A stretch of DNA of 64,000 nucleotides from Cylindrotheca closterium. Lineage: Eukaryota > Bacillariophyta > Bacillariophyceae > Bacillariales > Bacillariaceae. The notes under the pieces were generated by a model. It was not told where the DNA came from. It did not search any database and worked only from the letters and a program-made list of their open reading frames with translations. The first letter of the stretch is position 1; the number at the start of each line of letters is the position of its first letter. This document shows, piece after piece, positions 18,384-28,995 of the stretch. The stretch spans positions 392,816 to 456,815 of the forward strand of contig CAKOGP040001869.1 in assembly GCA_933822405.4 (NCBI GenBank), in the 5' to 3' direction. The translations under genes were made by a program, and so were the position numbers.

Positions 18384-19265
18384 CTAATGCGATCGAGCTA
18401 TGTTGTTCGGCTTGGACTCAGATGGCAATGTTCTTCCATCCGACTTCCCCTTCCAGTAAAAGTCACCATATGCCGCAAAGAGTTCGTCACCAGCTTCAAT
18501 AATCTTCGTGGATACGATAGCTGAACGGCAACCATCTAGAACATATTTGCAATTCGTCAACTCTTCATTCAGTGGATCGTTGATGTAACGCGCCTTGATC
18601 CTCTGGACTGGTCCTGGATCGACTAGGACTCCGTCATGAACCATCATCAAGTAGGATGTATCCTTCAGTTCCCTAGATGACTTGAAGCTATGCAAGTGGC
18701 CAGTGTAATAGCATAACGTTGTTCCTGGTTGGATTGGATCCGTAGGTATAGCAGATGACGGCTCATAGAATAATCCTAGCCCGGCATCTGGAATACGGCT
18801 TGGCTTTGGTATCAAATACTCGTCCAATACATATTCCACGGGAGGCAAATTATCATTCATTTCCTGTCGAACAAGGGAGCACCGTCTTTGCAGTTCCTGC
18901 AGATCGTCCACTTCTTGTTCCAACAAAGGCATATCATCTGGATGGCAGTCCGACGAGGACGGTCGGATGGCCAATTCATTCCATTTTTCTAGCACTTCCA
19001 GTCGAAACCAAAGACTTTCGAATGTGTCAGATCGTTCAAAGCCGTGAAAGTAGCGTTCTTCAGCGTCTCCCTCTGGTATGGTATTGTCATTCGCCATTGG
19101 AACGTCACAAAGCAATCTCTGATCTCTTTTGAGGAGAAACTGTGGCCACAAGTTCGATTTCACGGAATCAATCATTGTCAACGATTTCGGGGATGGTGCA
19201 ATTTTGGAGGCCACATTATTATTTTGGCTGATCCAGCTATGCCACAGCACAGTGGTACCATGCAT
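18384..19265 (-). CDS. SET-domain protein
   Basis: Single exon, 293 aa from the ATG at 19265; an in-frame ATG at residue 57 is a possible alternative. The C-terminal half carries SET-domain blocks: GLGLFYEPSS (SET-I-like GxG entry), TTLCYYTGHL, RYINDPLNEELTNCKY at the place of the NHxC motif, and IIEAGDELFAAYGDFYW, the characteristic C-terminal E(L)xxxYG motif. The canonical NHS is replaced by NDP, so catalytic capacity is uncertain. SET proteins of this size often methylate lysine on histones or ribosomal and other proteins. No pre-SET zinc cluster is seen. The N-terminal 140 residues are helical and unrecognised. Convergent with the HAT gene. Confidence 0.72.
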   Translation of the reverse strand: MHGTTVLWHSWISQNNNVASKIAPSPKSLTMIDSVKSNLWPQFLLKRDQRLLCDVPMANDNTIPEGDAEERYFHGFERSDTFESLWFRLEVLEKWNELAIRPSSSDCHPDDMPLLEQEVDDLQELQRRCSLVRQEMNDNLPPVEYVLDEYLIPKPSRIPDAGLGLFYEPSSAIPTDPIQPGTTLCYYTGHLHSFKSSRELKDTSYLMMVHDGVLVDPGPVQRIKARYINDPLNEELTNCKYVLDGCRSAIVSTKIIEAGDELFAAYGDFYWKGKSDGRTLPSESKPNNIARSH

Positions 19266-19680
19266 GGGCGCAAAAAATTGCTCGCTACGTTGCGAAGGCT
19301 AGGCAGCCATTTTAAGCATTTCCGTCGTGGGCATCAATGGAAACCGCACTGGCTTGTATCACCTCTAGGGTGGCGAGTTGCTTAAATTTGGGGTCAGATC
19401 ATCATGTTCTTCTTGAACAACGACCTCCTCGCTCTGGAAATAAGAAGCTGCATTTGGGATGTAGGAGCTAGTTGCGTGTATAGCTTGCAGCTCGGTCGCA
19501 CTAGGACGGTTTTCTGCTAGTAGTTGGTAGAGATCGCGTTACTACCATGAACTAAATGGGTATCGCCTCCTTTATTATTGCTGGTCATCAATGGTGCCAT
19601 GTTTTGAGCACTTATCGTTCATTCGAATGGGTCGACTTTGTCACGAAACCAGATTTAACGTATTTAACATATGATCCACG
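19266..19680. promoter_or_regulatory. Divergent intergenic region, SET gene / RRM-like gene
   Basis: 415 bp with both promoters. Nearest to the plus-strand gene is the AT-rich stretch ACGTATTTAACATATGATCC. No coding content was recognised. Confidence 0.4.
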
Positions 19681-20954
19681 ATGCCCCCTCGAAAGACAGG
19701 CCACCAGCGACATGGCCATGGCAAGACGAAAGACAAGAGAAACTCAGATTACGATCCTCCTTCGAAATCGATGGACGGAAAAGTAAAAGAATTCGGAAAG
19801 AAAGCAAGGGCGCTTTTGCAAGAAGAAAAGGATAAGCGTAGGGAAATTAAGGTTGTGGATCCAGTACAAATATCAACCAAAACGAAGAGCAGTACATCGT
19901 TTGGATCTGCCATCAAGTCAGCGGGTGCAGCAACTACCGCAACGGCACGGTCAAATAAGAGGCAAAGGGTTTCCTCTCCCACCAAGCGACGACGGTCGGA
20001 GGGCGCATCGTCGGCAGTAACGAGTAAGATTCACATTCATGCGCCGCATATCCCCATTCCAGACAAGGAGTTTCGATCCAATGTTGTCAAACTGCATGGA
20101 CTACATGCATCTTGTACCAAGGATCACATCAAGAAGTTCTTTTCGGGTCTCAAATTTGATTTCATCTTCACGGTGCTTTCCAATGACATTTATATACCAC
20201 TATTGGATTGCAAGAAGGATCTTCAAGAAACTAGAGCAAGTTCCAACAACGATCATCACTTGAGAGTCTTTGTCAAATTTGAAAGCTCTACCTTAGCCAC
20301 AGTTGCAGCGGAAAGGTCTGGTGAAACCATCAGCATTGGTGCAGTTAAGACGAGTAGTAGCGAACCAACAAAAGTATCGATTGGGGTAACACTAATGAGC
20401 AAAGAGCTTGCTCGTCGAATGTTGGAGATGGTGAGTCTAATCTGGAACAAAACGAGAGAGACTCGTTTGTTTGAAATGACTGATATTATACTAACTGCAT
20501 CGCTATCGTTATTTGCCGCTTACAGTCTATTCATGGCATCAGTAATGCACCCTTTTACGAGGTGCTTTCAAAGATTGAAAAGGAACTGCATCCCATAATA
20601 TCCACGATTCTATGGAAGAGGGTCGCTAAAACTGTCGAAGTACCACTTGAGGAAGAGATAAATCAGCATGATTTGTTCAGGAAAACCAACCACGATCCCT
20701 CCACGTTGCAAGGATACCAGGAGCTGGCTCGTCACTGCAACCAACTCATTGAAATTCATGAAACATTGATAAATCAACTTCCGTCACCGTCAGTCGAGCT
20801 ATTGGCATCGGAACTGTCTAGCACTGATCCAAGCGTCCGACTAACTAGTGTTGCGGCCACTGTGTTGACAAACGAAGTGTCACAATTGCACAAGATCCTT
20901 TGTCAAGGGCGGGTGGAAGCTCGAATCCAACGCCAAACGGAAGCGACAAGATGA
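19681..20954 (+). CDS. RRM-like nuclear protein with basic N-terminus
   Basis: Two exons, 19681-20430 and 20526-20954, across a 95-bp GTGAGT..CAG intron with phase 0; 392 aa. Residues 1-120 are highly basic with nuclear-localisation-like clusters (RSNKRQRVSSPTKRRR). Residues about 132-225 have the layout of an RRM: NVVKLHGLHASCTKDHIKKF for the first strand and helix, then FDFIFTVLSNDI, and HHLRVFVKFESSTLATVAA in place of RNP1. The aromatic residues of RNP1/RNP2 are only partly kept, so RNA binding is an inference. The C-terminal 140 residues are helical (GISNAPFYEVLSKIEKELHP). I do not recognise a named orthologue. Confidence 0.72.
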
Positions 20955-21251
20955 TCAAATCACCATCTTGCTCATAAGACAGAAAATAGTATAATGCTGC
21001 TATCGTGTCTTCTTTTGGATTTCTTTCGTTTATATATCAAAAGATCCATCCATCATCCATGTGGTGACAGAGAGAAGCATGAACATGAGCCAAGCAAAAA
21101 ATAAAGGTCGAAACCATGACTAGTACGATCGCAAATAGGCGAATGTTCTCAAATCCGTGACTACTTCGGTAGAGAAGCGTTTTCAATAAAACAGGTGCTG
21201 CGTCAAAGCGAAACTGATGCTGAAACAAGTCATATTGAATATATATACAAT
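20955..21251. other. Intergenic, RRM-like gene 3' flank and receptor promoter
   Basis: 297 bp between two plus-strand genes, ending in the AT-rich stretch ATTGAATATATATACAAT just before the receptor ATG, which could serve as a TATA region or leader. Nothing else recognised. Confidence 0.4.
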
Positions 21252-22730
21252 ATGAATAACTCATCAAATCTCTCAGTTGAAGCATACGATGACAGCAAGG
21301 ATTTAAGCTATGGCCAATATGTTGGACTGGTGTTTTCATCCATGTCGGGATGTCTTTTGAGCATAATTGGTAGCTCAATAATATTATACCGTGCAAGATG
21401 CAAGGTCCGAGGGAATTTGTATCACCGTACCCTGGCGATCTTGTCGATATTCGATATCATCAATTCACTTTCTTGGATGCTCCATCCACTTGTCTTTAAT
21501 GCGAAAGGTACGCCCGGTCTATACTGGGCGAATGGGAATTTACAAACCTGTACTGTTGGTGGATTCCTGGCCTTGGGTAAGAAAACTATTTGTGTTCTTT
21601 ACCTCCAATTTGATTTGATATATGTATCTTATAAGAAGACTAATGACTGATCGATGACATGACTTTCTGCTTCATTAGCGTTTGCGCTGCAAATGTGGTT
21701 CTACAGTTTTTATTTGGGGATGTATTTTCTGCTAGTGATACGCTATCAATGGTCCGATCGGAAAATTGCAAAGTACTTTGAATTCATTTCGTTTGGTGTT
21801 GCGGCTGGCATTTCATGGTCTGCTGGCCTATGGGGCTTGGTCACCAAAAGTTTCAATCCCCGTCCAAATGATTTACTGTGCTTGAGCCAAGGATACCCCT
21901 ATAAGTGTGAATTGGATCCGAATGTAGAATGCATTCGCGGTGGGGCGGATACGAATGTGGGGTCTATGATAGCGACGGTATCATCACTCTGTGGCATTGG
22001 AGGACTCGTCACAACGACCATGGTGTATTTCAGTGTATGGGAGATAACGAAACAACATCGCTCAAAACATCGTTATTCTTCCGCTCTTGGTATGGAACAA
22101 CGATTGAAAGAGGTCGCAAAGCAGTGCATGCTGTACTTTTTGGTGTATGTGAATGTCTTTATCTGGCCTATAGGGACGAACATCATTTATGGTATCTCGA
22201 GGAAAGACAGTGGCGAAGAACCTGCTCGGAACGATCTTGGCCCTTATATTTATAGTCTGATATCGTGGTTCTTCTTCCCAATCACGGGACTTCTCAATTG
22301 CATGGTCTACCTAAGGCCACGATACGTGCAATGGCGTCTTGCCGTTCCACAAGAGGGGAGAATATGGGCAATTCGGAAGGCAATTTCACCAGATCGATTG
22401 CCATTACCAGAGGCGAGTAGTGAGATGAGTTCTAATGTGAACAGAATAGCGTCCCCAAGCGTTGAATTTGCTGCAAACACTGGTAACCTTCGCTTCGTAG
22501 CCAAAGCGCTTGAATCCTTCGTAGATGATGACGACAGCGACGAACGTGTTGAAGCCAATCGGAGAAACGTCCAATACACTTCTGAAGAAAACGAGGAAGA
22601 TATCATAATTGGAGATATCGATGACGGAGATAAAGTATTCCAGTCTGAGGTAGCTTCAATTATGGAAGGAACCAGCAAGAAAGTTGTGAAAACGGAAGCG
22701 GAACAAACGCTAGATAGCATTGTAGAATAG
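21252..22730 (+). CDS. Seven-transmembrane receptor-like protein (cAMP-receptor/class-E-like)
   Basis: Two exons, 21252-21576 and 21679-22730, joined over a 102-bp GTAAGA..TAG intron in phase 1 (junction GGFLAL-AFALQMW); 458 aa. Seven hydrophobic segments can be read, beginning YVGLVFSSMSGCLLSIIG, then a DII-containing TM2, TM3 from GGFLALAFALQMWF, TM4 after KYFEF, TM5 from GSMIATVSS, TM6 CMLYFLVYVNVFIWP and TM7 YIYSLISWFFFPITGLLNC. The N-terminus has NSS/NLS sequons, and a Cys-rich second extracellular loop (LCLSQGYPYKCELDPNVEC) can pair with the TM3 Cys. The acidic Ser-rich C-tail of about 120 residues is cytosolic. Such GPCR-like proteins are frequent in diatoms; ligand and G-protein coupling are unknown. 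Confidence 0.8.
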
Positions 22731-23160
22731 GGGGAGTACAAGCTGAAGAAATGGCAGCTACATGAATAATAGTCTGTACCTTATTTTTAAAATAACGAAA
22801 TATTAACAAAGATATAAAAGAAGTTGCTCATGCTGAAATGTGGAATATTTTCTTCTCGGTTTCACGAGTTCAGAATTCCGTTTCCATGTGCCCACCGGTG
22901 TCGGGTAGCGACCTACCGACGCCATCTGTGACTCCAGCATGGCAATGCCTTTAATCAACAGTATCCATCTATATCCTGCTGGATCGAGAACAGTAATGCA
23001 GACGATGTAAAACATGCACATCTGGGAGGAACGGCCTTGTCCATTTTTGTGGCAGCGTTTAGCAAATTCCAGTACTGTTGTTTCAGTTTCTAGCTTTCTT
23101 AACCGAAGCGGCAGGATGATGCATCGTACTGAAAATTGTAGATTCAATGGTCCTATGGTA
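22731..23160. other. Convergent 3' region, receptor / Lys-tailed orphan
   Basis: 430 bp between convergent stop codons. An open minus-strand frame at 22803-23147 lacks an ATG at its start and any recognisable domain. No gene supported. Confidence 0.4.
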
Positions 23161-24087
23161 TCATTTCTTCTTCTTCGATTTCTTCATTGTCTTGCCCGCT
23201 TCGGCTTGTTTCTTTAGTTGAGACTTGGATGGTGGTTTGTCGTTTGCTACCGCCTTTGCAGCATTTGACTTCCATGATTCCAGAGCATTGACTTGCTTCT
23301 CGCTAAAGCCAAGAGCTAGAGAGGCCTCTTGGCCAGGAACGATAACAAGTAGATAGTTCAAGACCACCTTGGCCACTTGAGTGCCACAACGCTTGAAGTA
23401 TCCTGGTTTCCCTCCTTGCAACGGTCCACATTGTATAGAGTGCTGAATAAGTTGAAACACATTGAGCGATACCTCTTTGATGTTTTCTTCCGACAGCTCC
23501 TCCTCGTCGTTGTCTTTGGTATCATTAGAGCTGTAGTGTTTCTTGATTTGGCGCCATTCATTGACACAATTGGCCACAGCGTTCAAAATGTTCTCTTCGT
23601 ACTTCTTGGGATCGGCAATTAACTGAGACAGCTGCATAGATTCACGAACATTCTTGATTCTGCGTTGCAAATGTTTCAGTTCCTTTTGGCAACGACTGAT
23701 GATGGTCGGATCCACAATGGCATCACTTGGTACCACGTTATTCCTCTCTGGTGTGTTTGTTGCGTGGGGCACCTCCGACTCGTTTTCAGTAGCTGCGACG
23801 CTCTGCGATTGTTGGAGCACGTTCTCATTTGATGATTCGGTGCATTGGATATTCGACGGATCTACTATTTTCAATTGAAACTCATTTTCGTCTTCTTCCG
23901 CCCCAGAAACTATTGTCGCACCGATAATGTACTCTTCGTCCTCCTCCCTATTGTCAGTGTCAGTGTCGCTATACTTGGGAGACTCTCTCGGTTGCTTTGG
24001 ACGTTTGGCTCGCCTAGCATTGTGCTTTGGAAGTCGACCATCGGTAGGACCTCCTCGGCCACGGAATGTCCTCCGTTGCGTATTCAT
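23161..24087 (-). CDS. Orphan nuclear-type protein with Lys-rich tail
   Basis: Single exon, 308 aa from the ATG at 24087; upstream only a TTG extends the frame. The N-terminus is Arg/Lys-rich (RRTFRGRGG; RRAKRPKQPRES), followed by an acidic stretch. From about residue 120 a helical region begins (CQKELKHLQRRIKNVRES). Then comes the most domain-like part, CGPLQGGKPGYFKRCGTQVA, with VVLNYLLVIVP and LGFSEKQVNALESWKSNAA. It ends in KTMKKSKKKK. I recognise no family. The basic ends suggest a nuclear or nucleolar location, as an inference. Convergent with the receptor, divergent from the coactosin gene. Confidence 0.7.
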   Translation of the reverse strand: MNTQRRTFRGRGGPTDGRLPKHNARRAKRPKQPRESPKYSDTDTDNREEDEEYIIGATIVSGAEEDENEFQLKIVDPSNIQCTESSNENVLQQSQSVAATENESEVPHATNTPERNNVVPSDAIVDPTIISRCQKELKHLQRRIKNVRESMQLSQLIADPKKYEENILNAVANCVNEWRQIKKHYSSNDTKDNDEEELSEENIKEVSLNVFQLIQHSIQCGPLQGGKPGYFKRCGTQVAKVVLNYLLVIVPGQEASLALGFSEKQVNALESWKSNAAKAVANDKPPSKSQLKKQAEAGKTMKKSKKKK

Positions 24088-24355
24088 TGCGAAGTGCAGC
24101 GACAATAATAGTATAGACCGTCGACAACAGTGCTGGTATATACTTGTATACAGTATATAAGTAGTTTATAGACAAACCCTGACAGGTTTGGAGACGAAGC
24201 AGACGATTGTGAATTTTGTGTCGTTGACTAATTAGACTTTAATTAAAAGCACTAAATCCGTACCCAGACAGCATGAAATGAAAAATTGTGATCAACGACT
24301 GAAACATGCCAACCAGAAGACCATCTTTTAGCGAACAAACTGTGAACGAAGAAAG
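24088..24355. promoter_or_regulatory. Divergent promoter, Lys-tailed orphan / coactosin
   Basis: 268 bp between divergent ATGs. It has a TATA-rich zone (24136-24170) that includes TATACAGTATATAAG and the word TACAGTA at 24149-24155. Confidence 0.5.
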
Positions 24356-25042
24356 ATGTCCAAGGCTCCGATGATTGCTGGAACTATGCAAACAGACCCT
24401 CGGTCTGGTAAGTACTGTTTCATATCGTTGAATGGGGCTCTGCGTGGATCGAGAAGTTGAAATGAAATACAGTGATTGTTGGGTTCGTATTCTGTAAAGT
24501 ATAGTTCAATATCGGTAGGAATATATGCGCTAATGACTTTTCTCAATGACAATAGGAGGTGTAAAAAGATCATCAGGAGTCACTATACTTCCAGTGGTCA
24601 CAGAAGCTTGGGCAGAAGTCCGTGACGACGGTAACGCTGACATTGACTGGATCTTGATTGGTTACGAGGGAAACTCGAAAACGGACATGACGTTATTGGA
24701 AAAGGGCAGTGGAGGACTGGAAGCCATTGCGAATGTCCTTCCACCTGGAGTTCCTTCCTTTGGTGGGGTAAAACTATCGAGTGGAAAATTCGTTTCCTTT
24801 CTGTATATTGATGATGATTGTCCCGCCATGAAACGAGGCCGTACGCTCATGTACAAGAATGGTATGTCTCCTATTTTCAAACAATTGTGGTGGTAAAGGA
24901 GCACACATGTCTAACCTACTTATCCAAAAATTTCTTTTTGTAAAATGGTATTATAGGGGTATTCAACGCACTGGAGGGCTGCGTTGGAGAAATAGAAATG
25001 AAACCCGGATTGACAGAAGCTGACATGGGTCCAGTGCGATAG
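24356..25042 (+). CDS. Coactosin-like ADF-homology protein
   Basis: Three exons, 24356-24407, 24556-24861 and 24957-25042, with GTAAGT..TAG and GTATGT..TAG introns of 148 and 95 bp; both junctions fall after the first base of a codon. The product is 147 aa, matching coactosin (about 142 aa). It is one ADF-H domain: EAWAEVRDDGNADIDWILIG, then GGLEAIANVLPPGVPSFGG, KFVSFLYIDDDCPAMKRGR and the last exon's GVFNALEGCVGEIEM. Coactosins bind F-actin (weakly if at all G-actin) and protect filaments from capping. It lacks the longer cofilin insertions, favouring coactosin over cofilin. The ending TEADMGPVR is short. Convergent with the kinase gene downstream. Confidence 0.82.
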
Positions 25043-25209
25043 AAGTATAGTAGAGTCACATACTGATTTAAAGGAGAATAACAAACATATCCACAAATCC
25101 ACACCCACACACAAAATCCTTTTGGAAAATTTCAGCAGTTTTTTATATCTTCTGGAGTTATACTTGAACTTGTTAGCAAAACATTAATTTCTTCTTGTTG
25201 AAAAAATCC

Positions 25210-26587
25210 TTACATGACAGGAGGCGACGCTGGTCCATTGAACCAGGGATGATTCATTACTTCCTCCATCGTCAGTCGAGTTCGTGGATCGACCTGCAAC
25301 ATGTTCTCCAGTAGATGTAAGCACTCTTTCGAAACAGTGACACCCCAGTCTGACATCAATCTGCCAACGTCATGGGTCATCCAATAGAATTGTGGATCGG
25401 AATCGTGTGGCTGTTGATATGATCGGTTACCGGTGGCCATACAAAAAAGGATCGTTCCTGCAGTCCATATATCCACGGCACAGCCATCAAAAGCAGTTCG
25501 ATTGCGAAAAACCTTTTTGCATAGAACAAGAAAGCAGGCAAGCAAGAGTCAGAATACATCGGATTTCATTTTTTATTTTAAACACCCTGCTTTTGACACA
25601 AACACAACTTACCTCCGGTGACATGTAGGGCAGCTTGCCGCATGCACCCTGTGGTCGGATCAATCTCCGATGCGTCCCCCTCGTGATATCTGTAACACTG
25701 TTGGCAATATTTGGGTCTGTGTATGGAATTCTAAGCGCCATTCCCATATCAATAATCAAGCATTGACCATCGTCAATCATTACATTTTCTGGTGAAATGT
25801 CTCTGTGACAGATTCCTCTATCATGTAGATGTTTGATACCAGCCATGATTTGTTTGAACCAGAATCGGGCGGTTGGCTCTGGAAAACCGACACAATTTTG
25901 TTGCGATTCTTGTAGCAACTGGAAAAGGTCACCAGATCCTGCGTAGGGCATAACCACATTCAGATTCTCACCATCAAACAAAACTTCAATTGCACCCATA
26001 ACATTGGGGTGATCATTTCCTATCACTTGCATGGCTGCAATTTCTTTAAGAGGATCTTCAGCGTGCTTGTTTCGCAATCGTTCCATTGTTTCTGAATAGT
26101 TCACCTTGACTGCCACAAGGCGATTCGTCCTTTGAAAGACAATTTCTTCTTCCTCATACGAGCTATCGCTGGAAGAGTCATCACCACTGGATTGATCTGA
26201 CGCACATTTCGTCAGCACTAAACATATTTCCACATGACCCATGATGGTTGTTATTCGATCCTTGAACGGAACGGGCCAATAAGCTTGTATGACACGGCCC
26301 AAACCTCCATCTGGTTCACCAAACTCCCGTGAAAAGTCTCGAAACAAAACATTTTTGGCAACCGTATGACTTCGGGTTTCTTCCGTATAGCAGACCACAT
26401 CCGCTCGTTGTCCACGTTCAAATTTGGGTCTGCCAAAAGGTATTGGAGGAGCCGGTGGCCCTGCTTCTGCGAGGGCGTCCAGTGGTCTCCGTTGAGCTGG
26501 ATCTGGAACTGCCAACCGGTGACCACCAGGAATGTTCATACCACCCATTGCGTGGGTGACATCGGTCATTACATCATCGGCAGCCAT
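25210..26587 (-). CDS. Divergent serine/threonine protein kinase
   Basis: Two exons, 26587-25613 and 25512-25210, with a 100-bp GTAAGT..AAG intron in phase 0 (junction YMSPE-VFRNRTAF); 425 aa. The N-terminal 130 residues are Pro/Gly-rich and then lead into a poorly conserved glycine-loop region with an acidic Ser/Asp/Glu insertion (SSGDDSSSDSSYEEEE). Kinase landmarks: RLVAVKVNY (VAIK Lys), LKEIAAMQ (helix-C Glu), HRDISPENVM (catalytic loop), IDMGMALRI (DMG for DFG), LPYMSPE (APE), DIWTAGTILF and RLTMEEVMNHPWF. The Lys, both catalytic Asp and the Asn are present, so it is probably active despite DMG. It belongs to no group I can name. The substrate is unknown. Confidence 0.82.
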
Positions 26588-27917
26588 TTTTTGTCTTTCC
26601 CTCGTTGCTATTGAGTATTTAGTGTTGGTTCTTTCGTGTAAAAAGGATATGAATTGTTGCTTGAGATGAATACGCTACTGCTGCCGGTATGAAAAAACTG
26701 AGTCGAACACTCTCGGTTTGTTTTCAGGACTGTTGAATGACTGATCCAATTATCCAAGTTAAAAGATGTGCAGGCTTGTTGGTAGCTCTTTTACACCAAT
26801 CAGTAGTAATCTAGCACGGAAGGATCAGTGGATGACCTTCAAAACCCAATCTTCTTCGAGTGGATTGGGTTGCAGTTGTGTTGAAAATGAAGCCCGCTCT
26901 TCCAACGGAGCTTTTCCGCTACGTCTGGCGGCCGACCTGCTTTTCGAACAAAGAGCGTACGGCGGCCAGATGTGACAATCTCAAATTCAACACAACCATC
27001 ACAAAATCTCAAACGAGAACAAAACCAAAAAGTCACCGCCAAAATGACAACATTCCCGTGTTAGTGAGCTCTTGCTACAGTACTGATTTATCGAGTGCGG
27101 CATGAAGGATGAGGAGGAAAATTGGTACAGCGGTCTATAAAACTGTAATAAATTTGGCTTATTATGTTCTATGATGATGATGATGGATCATTGTTATGAT
27201 GGCATGCATGATGCATGATGTCATGAGATAACAGTGGTGCTTTTTGCTAACGCCGTTATGGTGCAGTTTCAGATAACACACATGCCATTGGGAAAAGATG
27301 AACAATAATCACTTATTCACGTTTCCCAGAAGTTCTTCCTCTCAGACAAACTGACATGCCGATTAAGATGCTTGGCACTTATTGGTTGATTGTCGTTTGT
27401 AGCCACCTGTCAGCTCCATAGTACAACCATCTGGCAGCACATTATGTCCATTATGTCCGAATTCAGCTCATTACCTAGCAGCACCAGTGCTCTTCCAATG
27501 ACAGTTGAGCCTCGTTGCCAAAAGATCTACAGCTTTTTGGATCGGCCACAATGAAAATGCAAGATTTCGAAACAGATGCGATTCGCGGTATCCTTGGCGG
27601 TTCACGTCGACCCCACATTGATGATGTCACCCTTCTTTCCCCAATTTGCTTTTAATGAGCCACCCTCAACAAGGATTCTTCCGTGTCAAGTTTTGAAACG
27701 TGGTACATCGCGTACAGAAGATCTTCGTAGAAAGTTTCAAACGGAAACTGGAATTCTTCAGACTCTTAGTACATTTTGTACAGTAATATAACGTGGAAAA
27801 TCCAAATTTCTTCGAATTTCAGCGAAGTTTGGGAAACTCTTCTCATAACACCATACAAACATCAGTCAAAACATTAGACCTCGCATCGACAACCTCAACA
27901 AACTTTCTCGTTCCGAC
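26588..27917. other. Long intergenic region (1.3 kb), no gene recognised
   Basis: The second-longest gap stretch lies between the divergent kinase and plastid TPR genes. It holds GAT-type microsatellite sequence near 27171-27190, a GCATGCATGATGCATGATG patch at 27202-27220, and TACAGTA words at 27076 and 27779. Short open frames have no recognisable content. Long 5' leaders or a non-coding RNA could lie here, but nothing in the sequence demonstrates it. Confidence 0.4.
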
Positions 27918-28995
27918 ATGTACAGTGCCCTTCTCTTCAGCGTCATTGCCACTCTACAACTCCACAATGTTATTATCACCCAAGCTTTCATCACAGAACA
28001 TCACAGACATCGAAGTTCTCGATCCGAAGTTTCAGCGGTGACACCCCTTCTGGCAGCATCGAATATCGATGATTTCTTTCCCACTGACGACAGTGACAAG
28101 AACCGCTTTGATGTGGAAGCTCTACGCCAACGATTCGAATCTTTGGCCTCCAACACTGGGCCTTCGATCTATAGCAGTGCCATGCAAGAACAACCGAATC
28201 TTGCAGAAAAAGAACCCCTATCAAGCCCTGTTCTATTGCTAACTGCTACTGATTCTTCTGTGCCACTCCGCGAAACACCAGCGCTGGATGTGGCCATTGA
28301 ACCCCGACCTCCGCTCACAAGCATTGAACGAGAGCGTCGATCTGCAGAGATTGAGCTTCTAGGCCACCTTACCTACGGTGAAGAAGCTGTCAAGGAAATT
28401 TACAACCTCTGGTTCGCCGAACGTGGAGCTGCGGCTTCCAAGCTTCTGCACCAATCGAGGGAGCTGATGGAACAAGGTCCCAAGGAGCAAGATGAAGCTG
28501 AAGCAATCCTTCTTGCCCTAATCGACGACTATGGTGTATACTTTACAGGTAAGCACAAGAATCCAGATATTTTAGTGATTCAGAAGAATTTCGACTGACA
28601 TATTTTTTTCTTCAGAACCCTTGAACCAACTTGCAATTCTTTACCACGTACAAGGTCGCTATGAAAAAGCATTGCAGCTCAACAAAATTGTTCTTTCCAT
28701 CAAGCCATGGCATTTCGGGGCTCTTTCTCACATTGTTATGGTCTATGCTGCCATGGGTGATCAGATGTCGGCTCGCCAGTGGGCATACTTTCGTCTCCCG
28801 ACATTTTCCAATGGTGGTTCTAATCAAAGAAGATCACGCTGGGTGGAACGAGCTGTTGTCGAAGCGACTGTTCGCCTTCACCAAGGAGAAAAGAACAATG
28901 CCAAATCGTTCGGAATCTCCGACCGCGAATGGATTGCCAAACAAGGCAATAAGTTCAACAAGTTCGAGTCTAATGATGCCAACTCCTGGCAGTAA
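27918..28995 (+). CDS. Plastid-targeted TPR-like protein
   Basis: Two exons, 27918-28548 and 28616-28995, with a 67-bp GTAAGC..CAG intron in phase 1; 336 aa. The N-terminus is hydrophobic (YSALLFSVIATLQLHNVI) and ends in TQAFITEHHRHRSSR. This is a signal peptide followed by a Phe at the likely cleavage site and a basic, hydroxylated stretch: the bipartite ASAFAP-type presequence that sends diatom proteins into plastids. The C-terminal part has TPR-like helices (LNQLAILYHVQGRYEKALQL; FGALSHIVMVYAAMGD). A conserved-looking block YGEEAVKEIYNLWFAERG precedes them. TPR proteins in plastids usually act as assembly scaffolds, but the partner here is unknown. Targeting is an inference from motif only. 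Confidence 0.78.

Noticed and set aside
22803..23147. Open frame in the gap after the receptor gene
   Set aside because: It starts at a TTG, has no domain and lies in a convergent 3' region.
25720..25830. Pseudokinase interpretation of the divergent kinase because of DMG
   Set aside because: The Asp of DMG, the HRD Asp, the Asn and the VAVK Lys are all present, so inactivity is not supported.
27160..27230. CRISPR-like or satellite array
   Set aside because: Only a short GAT microsatellite and a few ATGCATG words; no regular spacers.
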